A stretch of DNA of 64,000 bases. Source: Acidobacteriota bacterium. GTDB lineage: Bacteria; Acidobacteriota; Blastocatellia; Pyrinomonadales; Pyrinomonadaceae. Positions 15,389 through 25,017 of this stretch are shown here, piece after piece (the stretch's first letter is position 1; each line of letters begins with the position of its first letter). Made by a program: the position numbers and the translations under genes. The notes below the pieces were generated by a model. That model had not been told where the DNA came from and did not search any database. It saw only the letters and a list, made by a program, of their open reading frames with translations. The stretch lies in the NCBI GenBank assembly GCA_003223025.1, contig QHXR01000003.1:75697-139696 (forward strand), read 5' to 3'.

Positions 15389-16636
15389 ATGAAAATTATT
15401 CTATTCGCTTTGGTATCAATTGGTCTCGCTCTAACCGGCTGTCAGGCGCCGGCCACGCAGTCGAATAATTCCGCCGCCGCAAATTCCGCGGCGAACACAA
15501 ACGCATCGAAACCGGATGCTGCAAAAGCGTCCGCACCGACCGACATGAAATCGCTCGCGGCGAAGATCGTGAATCAAAGTGCGGCCGTGAAAGAAGGAGA
15601 GATCGTGCTCATTAGCGGCAGCGCTCGCGACATGGATCTCCTGGAAAATCTTGTGACCGAAGTGCAGAAGGTCGGCGGTGAACCGCTACTGACCATCGGC
15701 AGCGAGAAGATGGCGAAGCGGTCTTACACGGACGTTCCCGAGAAGTACGATACGCAGGAACCAAAACTCGGGATGGCATTGGCACGGATGGCAAATGTCA
15801 GCATAACGGTGGATGGAAGCGAAACGGAATCGGCGCTCGCCGACATTCCGCCCGCACGCATAGCGGCTCGGGGAAAGACCGGAAGTCCGGTCAATGCGGA
15901 ATTCATAAAGAACAAGGTCCGCTCGGTAAATATCGGAAACGATCTTTACCCGACCGAATGGCGTGCGAAAAGATTCGACATGCCGCTCGACGGATTTGCA
16001 AAACTATTTTGGGACGGCGTGAATACCGATTACACGACTCTTCAGGCGACAGGCGAAAAAGCTCGTGCAGCGATGGCCGGAAAAGAAATTGAGATAACGC
16101 ATCCGAACGGAACGAGTTTGAAAGCCAACCTCGATTCCAAACGGGCTTACATCAGCGACGGTGTAATCTCCGGCGATGATGTTGCGAACGGGAACTTCAA
16201 TGTCTACTTGCCGGCAGGCGAGGCAGCGGTCGTTACTGCAGCCGGATCCGGTACGGGCAAGTTCGTCATCGAGAAAGATTTTTTCCAAGGCAAGGAAATG
16301 CACAACGTCGTGCTCAACTTCGAAAACGGAAAGCTCACCTCGATGACAGGCGAAGGCGACGGATTTGCCGCGATGAAAGCGAGTTACGACGCGTTCGGGG
16401 AAGGCAAGGATTTGCTGGGCTACGTCGATATCGGCATCAATCCCAGCTACACGCTCGCACCGAGCAGCAAACTCGGAAACTGGGTTTCGGCAGGCATGGT
16501 TTCGATAGGCTCGGGAAACAATTCATGGGCCGGCGGTTCGAACAACTCTGCCGGTTCGGCTGGCGGTCATCTCGCGGGATGCACCGTAAAGATCGACGGG
16601 AAGACAGTAGTTGAGAACGGAGTCCTGAAACTCTAA
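15389..16636 (+). CDS. Lipoprotein related to M29 aminopeptidases
   Basis: A 415-residue predicted lipoprotein: lipobox LTGC with C19, followed by an Ala/Asn/Ser-rich spacer to about residue 50. The body resembles the M29 (AmpS/PepS-type) fold: KEGEIVLISGSARDMDLLENLVTEVQKVGG at the start, DMPLDGFAKLFW, a strand-rich centre ending FENGKLTSMTGEGDG, and a C-terminus with GINPSYTLAPSSKLGNW and GGHLAGCTVKIDGKTVVENG. Family members are cytoplasmic metallo-aminopeptidases, so the lipoprotein signal is unusual. Of the metal ligands, only the C-terminal GGH and some glutamates can be suggested; the region near GSGNNSWAGGSNNSAGSAGG is Gly/Ser/Asn-rich and may have lost one histidine. Peptidase activity is unproven. 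Confidence 0.65.
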   Translation: MKIILFALVSIGLALTGCQAPATQSNNSAAANSAANTNASKPDAAKASAPTDMKSLAAKIVNQSAAVKEGEIVLISGSARDMDLLENLVTEVQKVGGEPLLTIGSEKMAKRSYTDVPEKYDTQEPKLGMALARMANVSITVDGSETESALADIPPARIAARGKTGSPVNAEFIKNKVRSVNIGNDLYPTEWRAKRFDMPLDGFAKLFWDGVNTDYTTLQATGEKARAAMAGKEIEITHPNGTSLKANLDSKRAYISDGVISGDDVANGNFNVYLPAGEAAVVTAAGSGTGKFVIEKDFFQGKEMHNVVLNFENGKLTSMTGEGDGFAAMKASYDAFGEGKDLLGYVDIGINPSYTLAPSSKLGNWVSAGMVSIGSGNNSWAGGSNNSAGSAGGHLAGCTVKIDGKTVVENGVLKL

Positions 16637-16657
16637 AGTCAACGTGAAAGACGGAAG

Positions 16658-16687
16658 GCGACGCTCACAAAACGGGCGTCGCTTTTT
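16658..16687 (+). terminator. Terminator between M29-like gene and lpxB
   Basis: Stem GCGACGC/GCGTCGC (16658-16664 with 16676-16682) followed by TTTTTAG. It ends at the stop codon of the convergent lpxB. Confidence 0.8.
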
Positions 16688-17876
16688 AGCTTTTCCCGCC
16701 GAGTTTTAGGATCAATTCAGCCGCTCGTTTCGAAGCACCGCCGTGGCCTAATTTTTCTGCGGCCGCGTGAAGTCTTTTCCGTACGTTAGCGTTTTCTTCC
16801 GGCTCCAATAATCGCAGCAATTCGTCCTTTAAACTCTCACCAGTAAAATCGTCCTGTATGAGTTCCGCCGCGACACGTTCACCGGCGATGAGGTTTATCA
16901 ATCCGAAGTGTTCGACGTCGATCAGCGGTCGCAGCAATTTGTAATTCAACGCTGACGACTTATACACGATCGCCATCGGTGTGCCGATGATCCCGGTTTC
17001 GAGTGTGGCCGTTCCACTCGCGACCGCCGCGACGTCTGCCGAATTTAGCGCGTTGAATGTTTCGTTTTGAACGACGAGAAGCGAGCCCGGAATTTTCATC
17101 CCGTTTCTCTTCTCGTCATCGATGATCCGATCTATGTCCGCGAGACTTTTGTCCGACGCCGCGGCGATAACAAATTGCATCGCCGGATCTTCGATCGACA
17201 AAAGCTTTATCGACCGAAGCATCACAGGCAATATGCGGACGATCTCCTTGTGCCGACTTCCCGGCAGGAGCGCGATCAGCGGACGATCGTGCGATAGTCC
17301 ATGCATCTCACGAAACTCTTCTCGTGATCGCGTTGGATGGACCTCTCGCGCGAGAGGGCTTCCGACATACTCGACGTGATCGACGCCGTGTTTCGAATAC
17401 CAATCTTTCTCAAACGGGAGAATCGAGATGAGCAGATCGACGTACTTTTTTATCGTTTTGATCCGATATTTTCGCCACGCCCAGAGCTGCGGCGAAATAT
17501 AGTAGACGATCTTGAAGCCAAGCTTGTGAAGCGACTTTGCAAGCTTGAGGTTGAAATCGGGAAAGTCGACGAGCACGACGACATCGGGTCGACGTTCGAT
17601 CGCCGTCTGCTTTAGTTTTCGAAAAACTCGCAGGAACATCGGGAGCGCGCGACCGATCTCCGGCAAACCCACGATCGAGAGGTTATCGGCATCGACGATC
17701 GCTTCGACACCTGAATCACGCATCTTCGGCCCGCAAGCTCCGAATAAAGAAACATCGGGTGAGGCTTCGCGAATTGCGTTCGCAAGCTTGGCGGCGTGCA
17801 GATCCCCCGAAGCCTCGCCGGCGACTATCATTATCTTGTAAGACTTTGCCGTCACAACTGTTTCGCTGCCGTCCAT
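16686..17876 (-). CDS. lpxB: Lipid-A-disaccharide synthase
   Basis: GT19 glycosyltransferase that joins UDP-2,3-diacylglucosamine and lipid X to make the lipid A disaccharide, at the inner face of the inner membrane. The 396-residue protein has the N-terminal MIVAGEASGDLHAAKLANAI, the membrane-contact stretch with VLVDFPDFNLKLAKSLHKLG and YYISPQLWAWRKYRIK, and the C-terminal nucleotide-binding motifs LLPGSRHKEI and ASGTATLETGIIGTPMAIVYK. Several in-frame starts exist; ATG 17876 gives MDGSETVVTAK, with the conserved core starting about 12 residues later. It is convergent with the M29-like lipoprotein and divergent from the surface propeller gene. Confidence 0.95.
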   Translation of the reverse strand: MDGSETVVTAKSYKIMIVAGEASGDLHAAKLANAIREASPDVSLFGACGPKMRDSGVEAIVDADNLSIVGLPEIGRALPMFLRVFRKLKQTAIERRPDVVVLVDFPDFNLKLAKSLHKLGFKIVYYISPQLWAWRKYRIKTIKKYVDLLISILPFEKDWYSKHGVDHVEYVGSPLAREVHPTRSREEFREMHGLSHDRPLIALLPGSRHKEIVRILPVMLRSIKLLSIEDPAMQFVIAAASDKSLADIDRIIDDEKRNGMKIPGSLLVVQNETFNALNSADVAAVASGTATLETGIIGTPMAIVYKSSALNYKLLRPLIDVEHFGLINLIAGERVAAELIQDDFTGESLKDELLRLLEPEENANVRKRLHAAAEKLGHGGASKRAAELILKLGGKS

Positions 17877-18093
17877 CAGCGTGAATCTCCGACGAAAGAC
17901 AGATGTAAATCTACAACCCTTTTTCTTTTTCGTCGCATCATAGAACTTGTCATTCCTGATCGATCCGGGCTTTCTCCTTACACTTGCTTGCAGAACGCCT
18001 GGTTTATATTTAAAATACGGGTTTTGGCATAGGTCGGATTTTACTGATTTTATTGGCGTAACGCCGCTTTTTTATTGATCGTTGGAGGAGTCT

Positions 18094-20865
18094 GTGAAGC
18101 TTCGTTTAGTTTTAGTTTTAGCAATTATAGCCCTGTTTGCCGTCGGCCTCACCGTTTGGGGACAGGTAGATTCCGTCATCGGACAGTTTACCAATTCGAA
18201 CGCCGAATCGTTTGCCGGCAGCGTCAGCGGTGACGGCCGCTTCGTCGTCTTCGAATCTCGGGGAAACCTCGCGACCGAGAATCCCGACAATGCCGATAAC
18301 AACGTCGAGATCTTTCTTTGGGATTATGCGCAGCGTCGCATTTTTCAGATCACTCGGACGAAGGCAGTTTACAACAATCATTTCGGACCGGCATCGCCAA
18401 CGAACATCCGTGTCGACATCTACAACACGCGGCCGAGAATCAGTAATGACGGTAAGTGGATCACGTTCGCGTCGAACGCATATCCGGACACGAACCCAAC
18501 TACGGCGACGCCCTGTTCTTCTGCAGACGCCGTAAATCCGGGTCGCTTCGACGGCAACGCATGCACGTCACCGGTCCCGACTCCGACACCGTCGAGCCCA
18601 ACTCCGACCCCAACCCCGGCAGGATCTCCGACGCCGAGCAACAACCCGATCATTACCGACGCGAATCTCGAGATCTGGATGTACCGGATTCCAGATACCG
18701 CTCCGGCCGATCTTATTTCGGGCGAAGAGTTGCCGCTCACGGATCTGACGACCGGCACGTTCCTGAGAGTGACGGACACGGTTGCAAGCCGTCCTCCGGT
18801 TGCCGCGACGACTACGACCGCGGCGTTCGTCTCGGACGATAATCATGACCCGAGCATCAGCGATCATGGTGAGGCAGTTTCATTCACATCGACGCGAGAT
18901 CTGATTCCCGGAGCGAACTCGTTCCCGGCGAATGATAACGACGAGATCTTCGTTTTCCGGCGTACCATCACAAAGGAAGCCGCTCCCGAGGGTGCCTCCG
19001 CCGGAACTATTAGCCAGATCACATTAACTCCTCGCGGGCCTATCAACGCTCCTATCTACAACAAGAACTCGACGATATCCGGAAATGGAACACGGATCGT
19101 GTTCGCGAGTACGGGCGAAAATCCGGTACCGATGGTTCAGCCATCTCCGGTTCCGTCTCCGAGTCCGGTTCCAAGTCCGCCGGCGGCGATGGACTGCCAC
19201 GGTGGCAATCCCCTGGCAAGTCGAAACGAGGAGATCTTTTACATTTCCTTAGCCGCGACCGGTGTCCCGAGCGAGTGCCGGCAGATCACGGTCACGACCT
19301 CGACCGCTCCCGGCGATCCGATCAACATCCTTGATATTGGAAATCGCCTGAGCCGCGACGGACGTTACGTTGCTTTCGATTCGTTCGCCGATCTCGCAAA
19401 GGAGAATACTCCGGTAGGAACAAACTACGATTCATTTGCGACTTATCTATTCGACGCCGACGCTCCGATCGCGACCGCGTTCAAGCGGATCTTGCCGCGA
19501 AGCAATGCTGATGCAGCAGCGCTCGGCGGTGATATTCCCCGATATCCGGGATTCACCGACACTGATGCGAACGGCGTACCGTCGACGATGGTTCTCGAGA
19601 CGCGGCTCAATATAAAGGCTGACGGAACCGTAGCGACCGTTCAGGCTGACGGACTGAATCCGGATCCGACTCGTCCTTTCCAGATCTACACGACATCGGC
19701 GCCGTTTCAGACGGCCCCGAGTCCGACGCCTACCCCAACGGCATCGCCGGCTTTATTTACACGGCTTGCAAAGTTCCCGATCTCGAATCAGCTTCTCGCG
19801 TTCACGCAACCGTTGCCGAGCAATACTTCCGATCGAATGGTATTCAATCTGGCGTTGACCGAACTGGGCACTGGAAATCCGGACGGGCAGAGCGAGGTTT
19901 ATTATCTTTATCTTCCACACGTCACGACGCCGGCCGTCGCGTCATTCAATTTTGCGACGGGTGCGAGTCGTCAACCTGTAACCGCGTCTCCCGTACCGAC
20001 GGCGTCGCCGACAGCAACGCCGAGTCCGACGGCTACTCCGACTCCGACTCCGACACCGACTGCGACTCCTACACCGACGCCGGGTGGATCGCCGACGCCG
20101 ACACCGACGCCCGTTCCTACGCCGACTCCGGTCACGCCTCCGGCGGTGCAGGGTCTTTCGCCGGGAAGTCTCGCGATACTTAATTACGATTCCAACATCA
20201 ATACGCCGATCGCCGCACGCGAGGCCGTGGGCTCGCTTCAGCGAAGCTTTACGCTGCCGATCTCTTTGAGCGGAGTTACGATGACGGTTAATGGAGTTGC
20301 TTGCGGGCTTAAATCGGTCAGCCGAAGACAAATAGTTTTCGTCGTGCCGCCGCTTCTTTCAAGCGCCGCAACCGGCACTTCGTATCCGGTGGTGATCAAT
20401 AACAACGGGATCGTGTTCAAGGGCAGCCTGACGATCGTCCCGACCAGGCCCGATATATTCACCGACCTTCCCGTACCCGGACCCTTTGGCCGAGCTCAGG
20501 CATTCAACGTTACAAACCGTGTGCCAACGACCGAGCCGTTTACTGTCACTACGGTAAAATTCCGGGGTGGAAAGCTGGTGCCGACCGTGCTCAGATTGCG
20601 CATGACAGGAATCGCTAACATTTCGCTCGAGGCAGCGCAGCAGCCCGGGACTGTTAAGATCCGCATTGGCAACCAGACGATTACCGGAACCGAGATCCTG
20701 ACGTCGAGCGTGCTGGTTGAACCCGGAGTTTACACGTTCGACTTTCGGCTGCCGGGGGCTCTGCGGATGGCGGGTGATCAACCGATAGACGTTACGATTA
20801 CGGTTGGCAGCACGGAGTTCACTTCCCGCTTGGCTGATACCGCTCCACGAATCAGCATTCTATGA
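18094..20865 (+). CDS. Secreted beta-propeller protein with Pro/Thr linkers and TIGR03437-like C-terminus
   Basis: A large exported protein, 923 residues from GTG 18094, which has GGAGGAG five bases upstream; a TTG at 18082 overlaps that site and is less likely. The signal peptide is VKLRLVLVLAIIALFAVGLTVWGQ. Propeller-type PD40 blades follow (VSGDGRFVVFESRGNLA, ISNDGKWITFASNA, ISDHGEAVSFTSTRDL, LSRDGRYVAFDSFADL). They are separated by Pro/Thr/Ser linkers at about 165-190, 350-365, 545-560 and 635-685. The last 240 residues resemble the TIGR03437 domain common in Acidobacteria surface proteins (VTMTVNGVACGLKSVSRRQI, then PDIFTDLP). The function is probably surface binding; no enzyme motif is seen. 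Confidence 0.75.
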   Translation: MKLRLVLVLAIIALFAVGLTVWGQVDSVIGQFTNSNAESFAGSVSGDGRFVVFESRGNLATENPDNADNNVEIFLWDYAQRRIFQITRTKAVYNNHFGPASPTNIRVDIYNTRPRISNDGKWITFASNAYPDTNPTTATPCSSADAVNPGRFDGNACTSPVPTPTPSSPTPTPTPAGSPTPSNNPIITDANLEIWMYRIPDTAPADLISGEELPLTDLTTGTFLRVTDTVASRPPVAATTTTAAFVSDDNHDPSISDHGEAVSFTSTRDLIPGANSFPANDNDEIFVFRRTITKEAAPEGASAGTISQITLTPRGPINAPIYNKNSTISGNGTRIVFASTGENPVPMVQPSPVPSPSPVPSPPAAMDCHGGNPLASRNEEIFYISLAATGVPSECRQITVTTSTAPGDPINILDIGNRLSRDGRYVAFDSFADLAKENTPVGTNYDSFATYLFDADAPIATAFKRILPRSNADAAALGGDIPRYPGFTDTDANGVPSTMVLETRLNIKADGTVATVQADGLNPDPTRPFQIYTTSAPFQTAPSPTPTPTASPALFTRLAKFPISNQLLAFTQPLPSNTSDRMVFNLALTELGTGNPDGQSEVYYLYLPHVTTPAVASFNFATGASRQPVTASPVPTASPTATPSPTATPTPTPTPTATPTPTPGGSPTPTPTPVPTPTPVTPPAVQGLSPGSLAILNYDSNINTPIAAREAVGSLQRSFTLPISLSGVTMTVNGVACGLKSVSRRQIVFVVPPLLSSAATGTSYPVVINNNGIVFKGSLTIVPTRPDIFTDLPVPGPFGRAQAFNVTNRVPTTEPFTVTTVKFRGGKLVPTVLRLRMTGIANISLEAAQQPGTVKIRIGNQTITGTEILTSSVLVEPGVYTFDFRLPGALRMAGDQPIDVTITVGSTEFTSRLADTAPRISIL

Positions 20866-20891
20866 TTTTACGCCGTAAAACATGCGGTTTT

Positions 20892-20924
20892 AAGGCGGGC
20901 TGACATGGCCCGCCTTTACTCTTT
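20892..20924 (+). terminator. Terminator after the propeller gene
   Basis: Stem AAGGCGGGC (20892-20900) with GCCCGCCTT (20908-20916), then TACTCTTTT. Confidence 0.85.
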
Positions 20925-21097
20925 TATGCACTCCGAAAACAGATTTCGAAGTTATTATTGCTTTATATATTTTGTTATACTTGGCCGGAGCCTTCAGGAT
21001 CAGCATGTCAACAACTTTTGCGTAGCATTAGAGCCTTCCCGTACTTTTTTTAGTTTTTAATTCACGGAATTTTATAACAGGAGTTTTTAATAAATTT

Positions 21098-22090
21098 ATG
21101 GCAGGAAAAGATGTAGCAACGATGAAGGTTTCGCCCAAAGTTTGGCGGAACGGCGAGATCATCGACTGGGACGACGCACGGGTCCATATCATGTCCCACG
21201 TCATCCATTACGGCTCGAGCGTTTTCGAAGGGATCCGGTGTTATAACACATCCAAGGGCTCGGCTGTTTTTCGTCTTCCTGAACATATCCAGCGCCTGAT
21301 GAACTCGGCGAAGATCTATCGAATGGATCCGTCCTTCAACCGTGATCAGATCATCGATGCGACAGTCGAGCTGATCCGCCAGAGCGGACTCGACGAATGC
21401 TACATCCGTCCCGTCATTTTTCGTGGACTCGACGAATCGAAACCGTCATTCGGTGTGAATCCGTTCGGAAGCCCGATCGACACATACATCGCAACCTGGC
21501 AGTGGGGAAAATATCTCGGCGAAGAAGCTCTCGAAACCGGCATCGATGTATGCGTCTCGAGCTGGACGCGGATCACTTCGAATTCCCTGCCCTCGATGGC
21601 GAAGGCCGGTGCGAACTACATGAATTCGCAGCTCATCAAAATGGAAGCGATCCTCGGAGGATTCTCCGAAGGCATCGCCCTTGATGATCGCGGCTACGTC
21701 TCTGAAGGTTCGGGCGAAAACATCTTCCTAGTCAACAACGGCAAGCTGATCACACCGCCGCTCGGAGCTTCGATCCTGCCCGGCATCACTCGCGATTCAG
21801 TTCTGCAGATCGCTCGTGAGATGGGAATCGAAATTATCGAAACACAGATCCAGCGTGCGGCTCTTTATCTCGCCGACGAATTGTTCTTCACCGGAACCGC
21901 GGCGGAGATCACACCGATCCGCTCAGTCGATCGAATTACGGTCGGAGCCGGACGCTGCGGCGAGATGACAAAGCGTTTGCAGGAAGAGTTCTTCAAGATC
22001 ATTCTCGCGGAACGTCCGGCACCGGCCGGAGCGGACTGGCTGACATTTGTGAACGACGCCGGAGAAAAAAAAACAGCAGTCGGTAAGTAA
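21098..22090 (+). CDS. ilvE: Branched-chain amino acid aminotransferase
   Basis: PLP enzyme that interconverts Leu, Ile and Val with their 2-oxo acids. It has 330 residues, fold type IV. The N-terminal segment [31 protein letters not shown] is characteristic, the PLP lysine is K169 in [13 protein letters not shown], and [13 protein letters not shown] and the late [12 protein letters not shown] motif are all present. ATG 21098 is preceded by CAGGAG at a long distance of 12-13 bases. The 230-base upstream gap holds a terminator and an AT-rich stretch with a weak TTATTA-N18-TATACT promoter-like pair. A strong terminator follows. It may work with the pdh genes and the IcmA-like mutase in branched-chain metabolism, but it is not in an operon with them. 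Confidence 0.95.
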   Translation: MAGKDVATMKVSPKVWRNGEIIDWDDARVHIMSHVIHYGSSVFEGIRCYNTSKGSAVFRLPEHIQRLMNSAKIYRMDPSFNRDQIIDATVELIRQSGLDECYIRPVIFRGLDESKPSFGVNPFGSPIDTYIATWQWGKYLGEEALETGIDVCVSSWTRITSNSLPSMAKAGANYMNSQLIKMEAILGGFSEGIALDDRGYVSEGSGENIFLVNNGKLITPPLGASILPGITRDSVLQIAREMGIEIIETQIQRAALYLADELFFTGTAAEITPIRSVDRITVGAGRCGEMTKRLQEEFFKIILAERPAPAGADWLTFVNDAGEKKTAVGK

Positions 22091-22120
22091 TACGTAGATC
22101 TGCAGCGAAACTTTCGTTAT

Positions 22121-22146
22121 GGACGGCCTCGTGCCGTCCTTTTTTG
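22121..22146 (+). terminator. Terminator after ilvE
   Basis: Perfect stem GGACGGC/GCCGTCC (22121-22127 with 22133-22139), loop CTCGT, then a run of six or seven T. Confidence 0.93.
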
Positions 22147-22184
22147 TATCCGCTCGACGGCTCGGATATCATCATTGACATCTT

Positions 22185-23720
22185 TTGCAAAAAACCGTGA
22201 TCCTCTCTTTTCTTAAACGCTCCGTTCTCGAAACGACTGTCTTCGTATGCGGAGCCGTCGTCATGGTGTACGAGATCATCGGATCGCGCATCGTCTCACC
22301 ATTCATCGGAACTTCTACGTATGTTTGGACGAGTCTGATCGGCGTCATTCTCGGAAGTCTCAGCCTCGGATACTGGCTCGGCGGACGAGTCGCCGATAAG
22401 AAACCGGACGCAAAGATTCTTGCTCTCGTCGTTTTCGTCGCCGGAGGAGCGATCTCGGTAACGATCCTCATCAAGGATGTAATTCTCGCCGCCGTCACTT
22501 CTCTATCGACGGGTCTCGAAATCAAATCTCTTATCGCTGCTGTTCTTCTTTTCGCCCCCGCAAGCGTGGCGCTCGGTTTCGTCACGCCCTACGCCGTGCG
22601 GCTCAAAATGCGATCGGTGAGTGACGCCGGAAAAACGGTCGGAAGGCTGTACGCACTCTCTACAGTCGGCAGCATAGTCGGCACATTCGCCGCGGGCTTC
22701 GTTCTTATCCCGTTTGTCGGAAGCGTGCGCACTCTTTATCTTCTCGCCGGAAGTTTGCTCGTCCTTTCTCTCGCGATCGCTCCGTTCGCGTTTACGAAAA
22801 CGAGTTTTGCGGTCATCACGATGCTTGTATTCGGCGTTGTCGGAAGCGAGTTGGCGTTCAACTACCAACTCCGTGTGAAACGCGTCCATGACTTCGATAC
22901 CGAATACAGTCGCGTCCAGATCTTCGAAGCGACCGACGAAAAAACCCATCGACCCATACGCGGGATGGCCACCGATCCGTACTTTGTTCAATCGGTGATC
23001 TATCTGGATGGCGACGATCTTTACTCGCGATACAGTCGTTACTATCATCTCATCCGATATCTACGGCCCGATTTCCGGACGACGCTAATGATCGGCGGAG
23101 CCGGTTTCATATTCCCCCAGAAGTATCTTCAGACTTACCCGGACGCGACGATCGATGTCGTCGAACTCGATCCGCTAATGCCGGATATCGCTCGAGACTA
23201 TTTTCGGCTCACGCCCGATCCGCGGCTGAAGATCGTCAACGAAGACGGTCGCCTATTTTTGAATCGAGCTCCGACCGGCGCGTACGATGCGGTGTTGATG
23301 GACGCATTCGGTTCACTCTTCAGCGTTCCTTATCAGCTCACAACGATCGAGGCCGCCCGCCACGTCGATCGAGTTCTCGACTCCGACGGCATTGTCATCT
23401 TCAATCTTGGCTCCGCGATCACGGGCAGCCGAAATCGATTTCTTCAAGCCGAACTCGCGACCTACCGCGCGGTCTTTCCGTCCGTCCATCTCTTCAAAGT
23501 GAATGGCGAAAAAAAAGATGACGATGTTCAAAACTTGATGATCGTCGCCTGCAAAACCGAATGTCGTTTTGACGAGACTCCGATTTCCGATGACGAGACC
23601 GGCGGACTTCTCGCGAACCGCTATGCGGAAAACATTTCGCTCGACGTGCCGCTGCTGACCGACGATCTCGCTCCAGTCGAGTACTACAATTCATTCGCGC
23701 AAAACTCTTACCACCGCTGA
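22185..23720 (+). CDS. Membrane protein fused to spermidine-synthase-like domain
   Basis: A 511-residue protein with seven or so N-terminal membrane segments (about 10-225) and a C-terminal Rossmann domain. The first part starts with VFVCGAVVMVYEIIGSRIVSPFIGTSTYVWTS, the mark of the fused MFS/polyamine-synthase family. The cytosolic part carries LMIGGAGFIFPQKYL, VVELDPLMPDIARDYF, and YDAVLMDAFGSLFSVPYQL, matching the decarboxylated-SAM or SAM pocket of aminopropyltransferases. Substrate is unknown for most members, and true spermidine synthesis is unproven. TTG 22185 is taken as start; GTG 22197 is a close alternative and neither has a good ribosome binding site. Confidence 0.8.
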   Translation: MQKTVILSFLKRSVLETTVFVCGAVVMVYEIIGSRIVSPFIGTSTYVWTSLIGVILGSLSLGYWLGGRVADKKPDAKILALVVFVAGGAISVTILIKDVILAAVTSLSTGLEIKSLIAAVLLFAPASVALGFVTPYAVRLKMRSVSDAGKTVGRLYALSTVGSIVGTFAAGFVLIPFVGSVRTLYLLAGSLLVLSLAIAPFAFTKTSFAVITMLVFGVVGSELAFNYQLRVKRVHDFDTEYSRVQIFEATDEKTHRPIRGMATDPYFVQSVIYLDGDDLYSRYSRYYHLIRYLRPDFRTTLMIGGAGFIFPQKYLQTYPDATIDVVELDPLMPDIARDYFRLTPDPRLKIVNEDGRLFLNRAPTGAYDAVLMDAFGSLFSVPYQLTTIEAARHVDRVLDSDGIVIFNLGSAITGSRNRFLQAELATYRAVFPSVHLFKVNGEKKDDDVQNLMIVACKTECRFDETPISDDETGGLLANRYAENISLDVPLLTDDLAPVEYYNSFAQNSYHR

Positions 23721-24111
23721 CCGCGCTCGCCGCATATATTTTTTTTCAACGTTGTGCAATATCTCTCCTCCTTTCTCGTCACCCATTGCGGTTGAAAATT
23801 TCGACATTAGTGTTTTGAAAAAGTTCTTGACACCTCCGCTCGAAGCGGAGTAAAGTTCTCGGCACATCAAGCATTACAGTCGGTATTAAGTGGTTCAGGG
23901 ATCAGCACATCGATTCCCAGACCTTCACCCTTAACCTTTTCAGCTTGAACGCTGCGTAGAAACTCCCAACTGCATTTTGAGTTTCCACAGTCCCCAAGCT
24001 CCCAACAATCCAGGGAAGTTTTCTTTCAATCCAAAACGCTGGCTTCGGCGCATGACGGACGTGAAGTACCTATTCCGTCAGTCGTATGTTTAGGCGGGGT
24101 GAGGTTATCTC
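23721..24111. other. Intergenic region upstream of the lysin/patatin cassette
   Basis: A 391-base gap without a convincing gene. Its clear feature is a promoter-like pair with an embedded palindrome at 23827-23856. Downstream of this lie about 255 bases of unique sequence before ATG 24112, long enough for a structured leader, but no known RNA family was recognised. GGTGAGG shortly before 24112 may serve as the ribosome binding site. Confidence 0.6.
23827..23856 (+). promoter_or_regulatory. Promoter with palindromic operator filling the spacer
   Basis: TTGACA at 23827-23832 and TAAAGT at 23851-23856 are separated by 18 bases. The last 17 of them form CTCCGCTCGAAGCGGAG (23834-23850), a perfect 7-bp inverted repeat with a three-base centre. 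An operator between -35 and -10 is typical of MerR-like activators and of some repressors. The next gene on this strand is the lipoprotein at 24112. Confidence 0.5.
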
Positions 24112-25005
24112 ATGAAACTAATTTTCCACAAGATTCTCTGTGTCACGGCCTTTCTTTCTATAAGCTTGTCGCAAACCGGCTGCACAAAAGAAAAGGCAGA
24201 AGCCGTAAAAGCTGCGGCTCAGAATTTTCAAGTCGAGGCGGACAAAGCCCTACAGAGGACAAGCCTGCTTGTGAAGGCTAGCATCACTACCACTCCGCAG
24301 GCGAAGGAAGCGGAACTCCGTACTCTCGTAATCGAGATCGAACAAAAAGAACGTAATCCGCAGAAACTCCGACTAACGCTGGATGGCGTTATGGACCGGT
24401 ATAAAACCACTCGTAGCGCGGGGAGAACAATTGACGGCGAGTTCGGCAAGATGATGAATGAATATGCGATCTTTGCCGATATGTTTGAAAATCTTCCGCG
24501 GGGCCATCTCTTTTCAAAACATTCCGTTGCCGCCGCAGAGCGACACGGGGTTCGTCTTACATTGAGATTCGTAAAGATGGCTGAAGATATAGATATACGC
24601 CCCGTCAAATTTGAAGCACAACGAAATCAACTCGCGGTCGACCTGGTCGGTGCGAAAGCGCTGACAGACGTAACCCAGCGCACCCAAGCAATTCAGATAG
24701 TCGCCCAAAAAGCTCTCGATCTTCGTGCGGCGGAACGCACCGCAAATGAGGAGGCAATCTTGCAATGCCTTAAGGCCGCGGAGGCGGGCAAGACTGCCAC
24801 TGAGCTAATTAGCAATTACTCTCGGATGTCGGTTGCTGACATGGTGAACGCAGTTTCCGAGAGCCTTGGAGCTCTGAATCAAATAACCGGCGGGGATAAC
24901 GTTCAGATCAAAACACTTCTAGGAAAATACAACAGCTTCGTCGACTCGAAAATCAAGACCGATCCTTTGTGGAAATCAGTTTGGGACACCGAAGTAAACC
25001 TATAA
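24112..25005 (+). CDS. Predicted helical lipoprotein, function unknown
   Basis: A 297-residue protein not recognised as a known family. The N-terminus MKLIFHKILCVTAFLSISLSQTGC ends in a lipobox-like QTGC, so it is probably anchored in a membrane facing the periplasm. The rest is rich in Ala, Glu, Lys and Thr and looks almost wholly alpha-helical, with several amphipathic segments such as KEAELRTLVIEIEQKERNPQ and TQAIQIVAQKALDLRAAER. There is no catalytic motif. It is the first gene of a run of six on the plus strand (24112-30712), 12 bases before the next gene. It may be a helical spacer, chaperone or immunity-like partner for the hydrolases downstream; that is inference. Confidence 0.7.
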   Translation: MKLIFHKILCVTAFLSISLSQTGCTKEKAEAVKAAAQNFQVEADKALQRTSLLVKASITTTPQAKEAELRTLVIEIEQKERNPQKLRLTLDGVMDRYKTTRSAGRTIDGEFGKMMNEYAIFADMFENLPRGHLFSKHSVAAAERHGVRLTLRFVKMAEDIDIRPVKFEAQRNQLAVDLVGAKALTDVTQRTQAIQIVAQKALDLRAAERTANEEAILQCLKAAEAGKTATELISNYSRMSVADMVNAVSESLGALNQITGGDNVQIKTLLGKYNSFVDSKIKTDPLWKSVWDTEVNL

Positions 25006-25017
25006 AACGGAAGACAT

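Noticed and set aside
20925-21097. Riboswitch or T-box leader before ilvE
   Set aside because: No T-box consensus and no paired terminator/antiterminator were seen; only a weak promoter-like pair.
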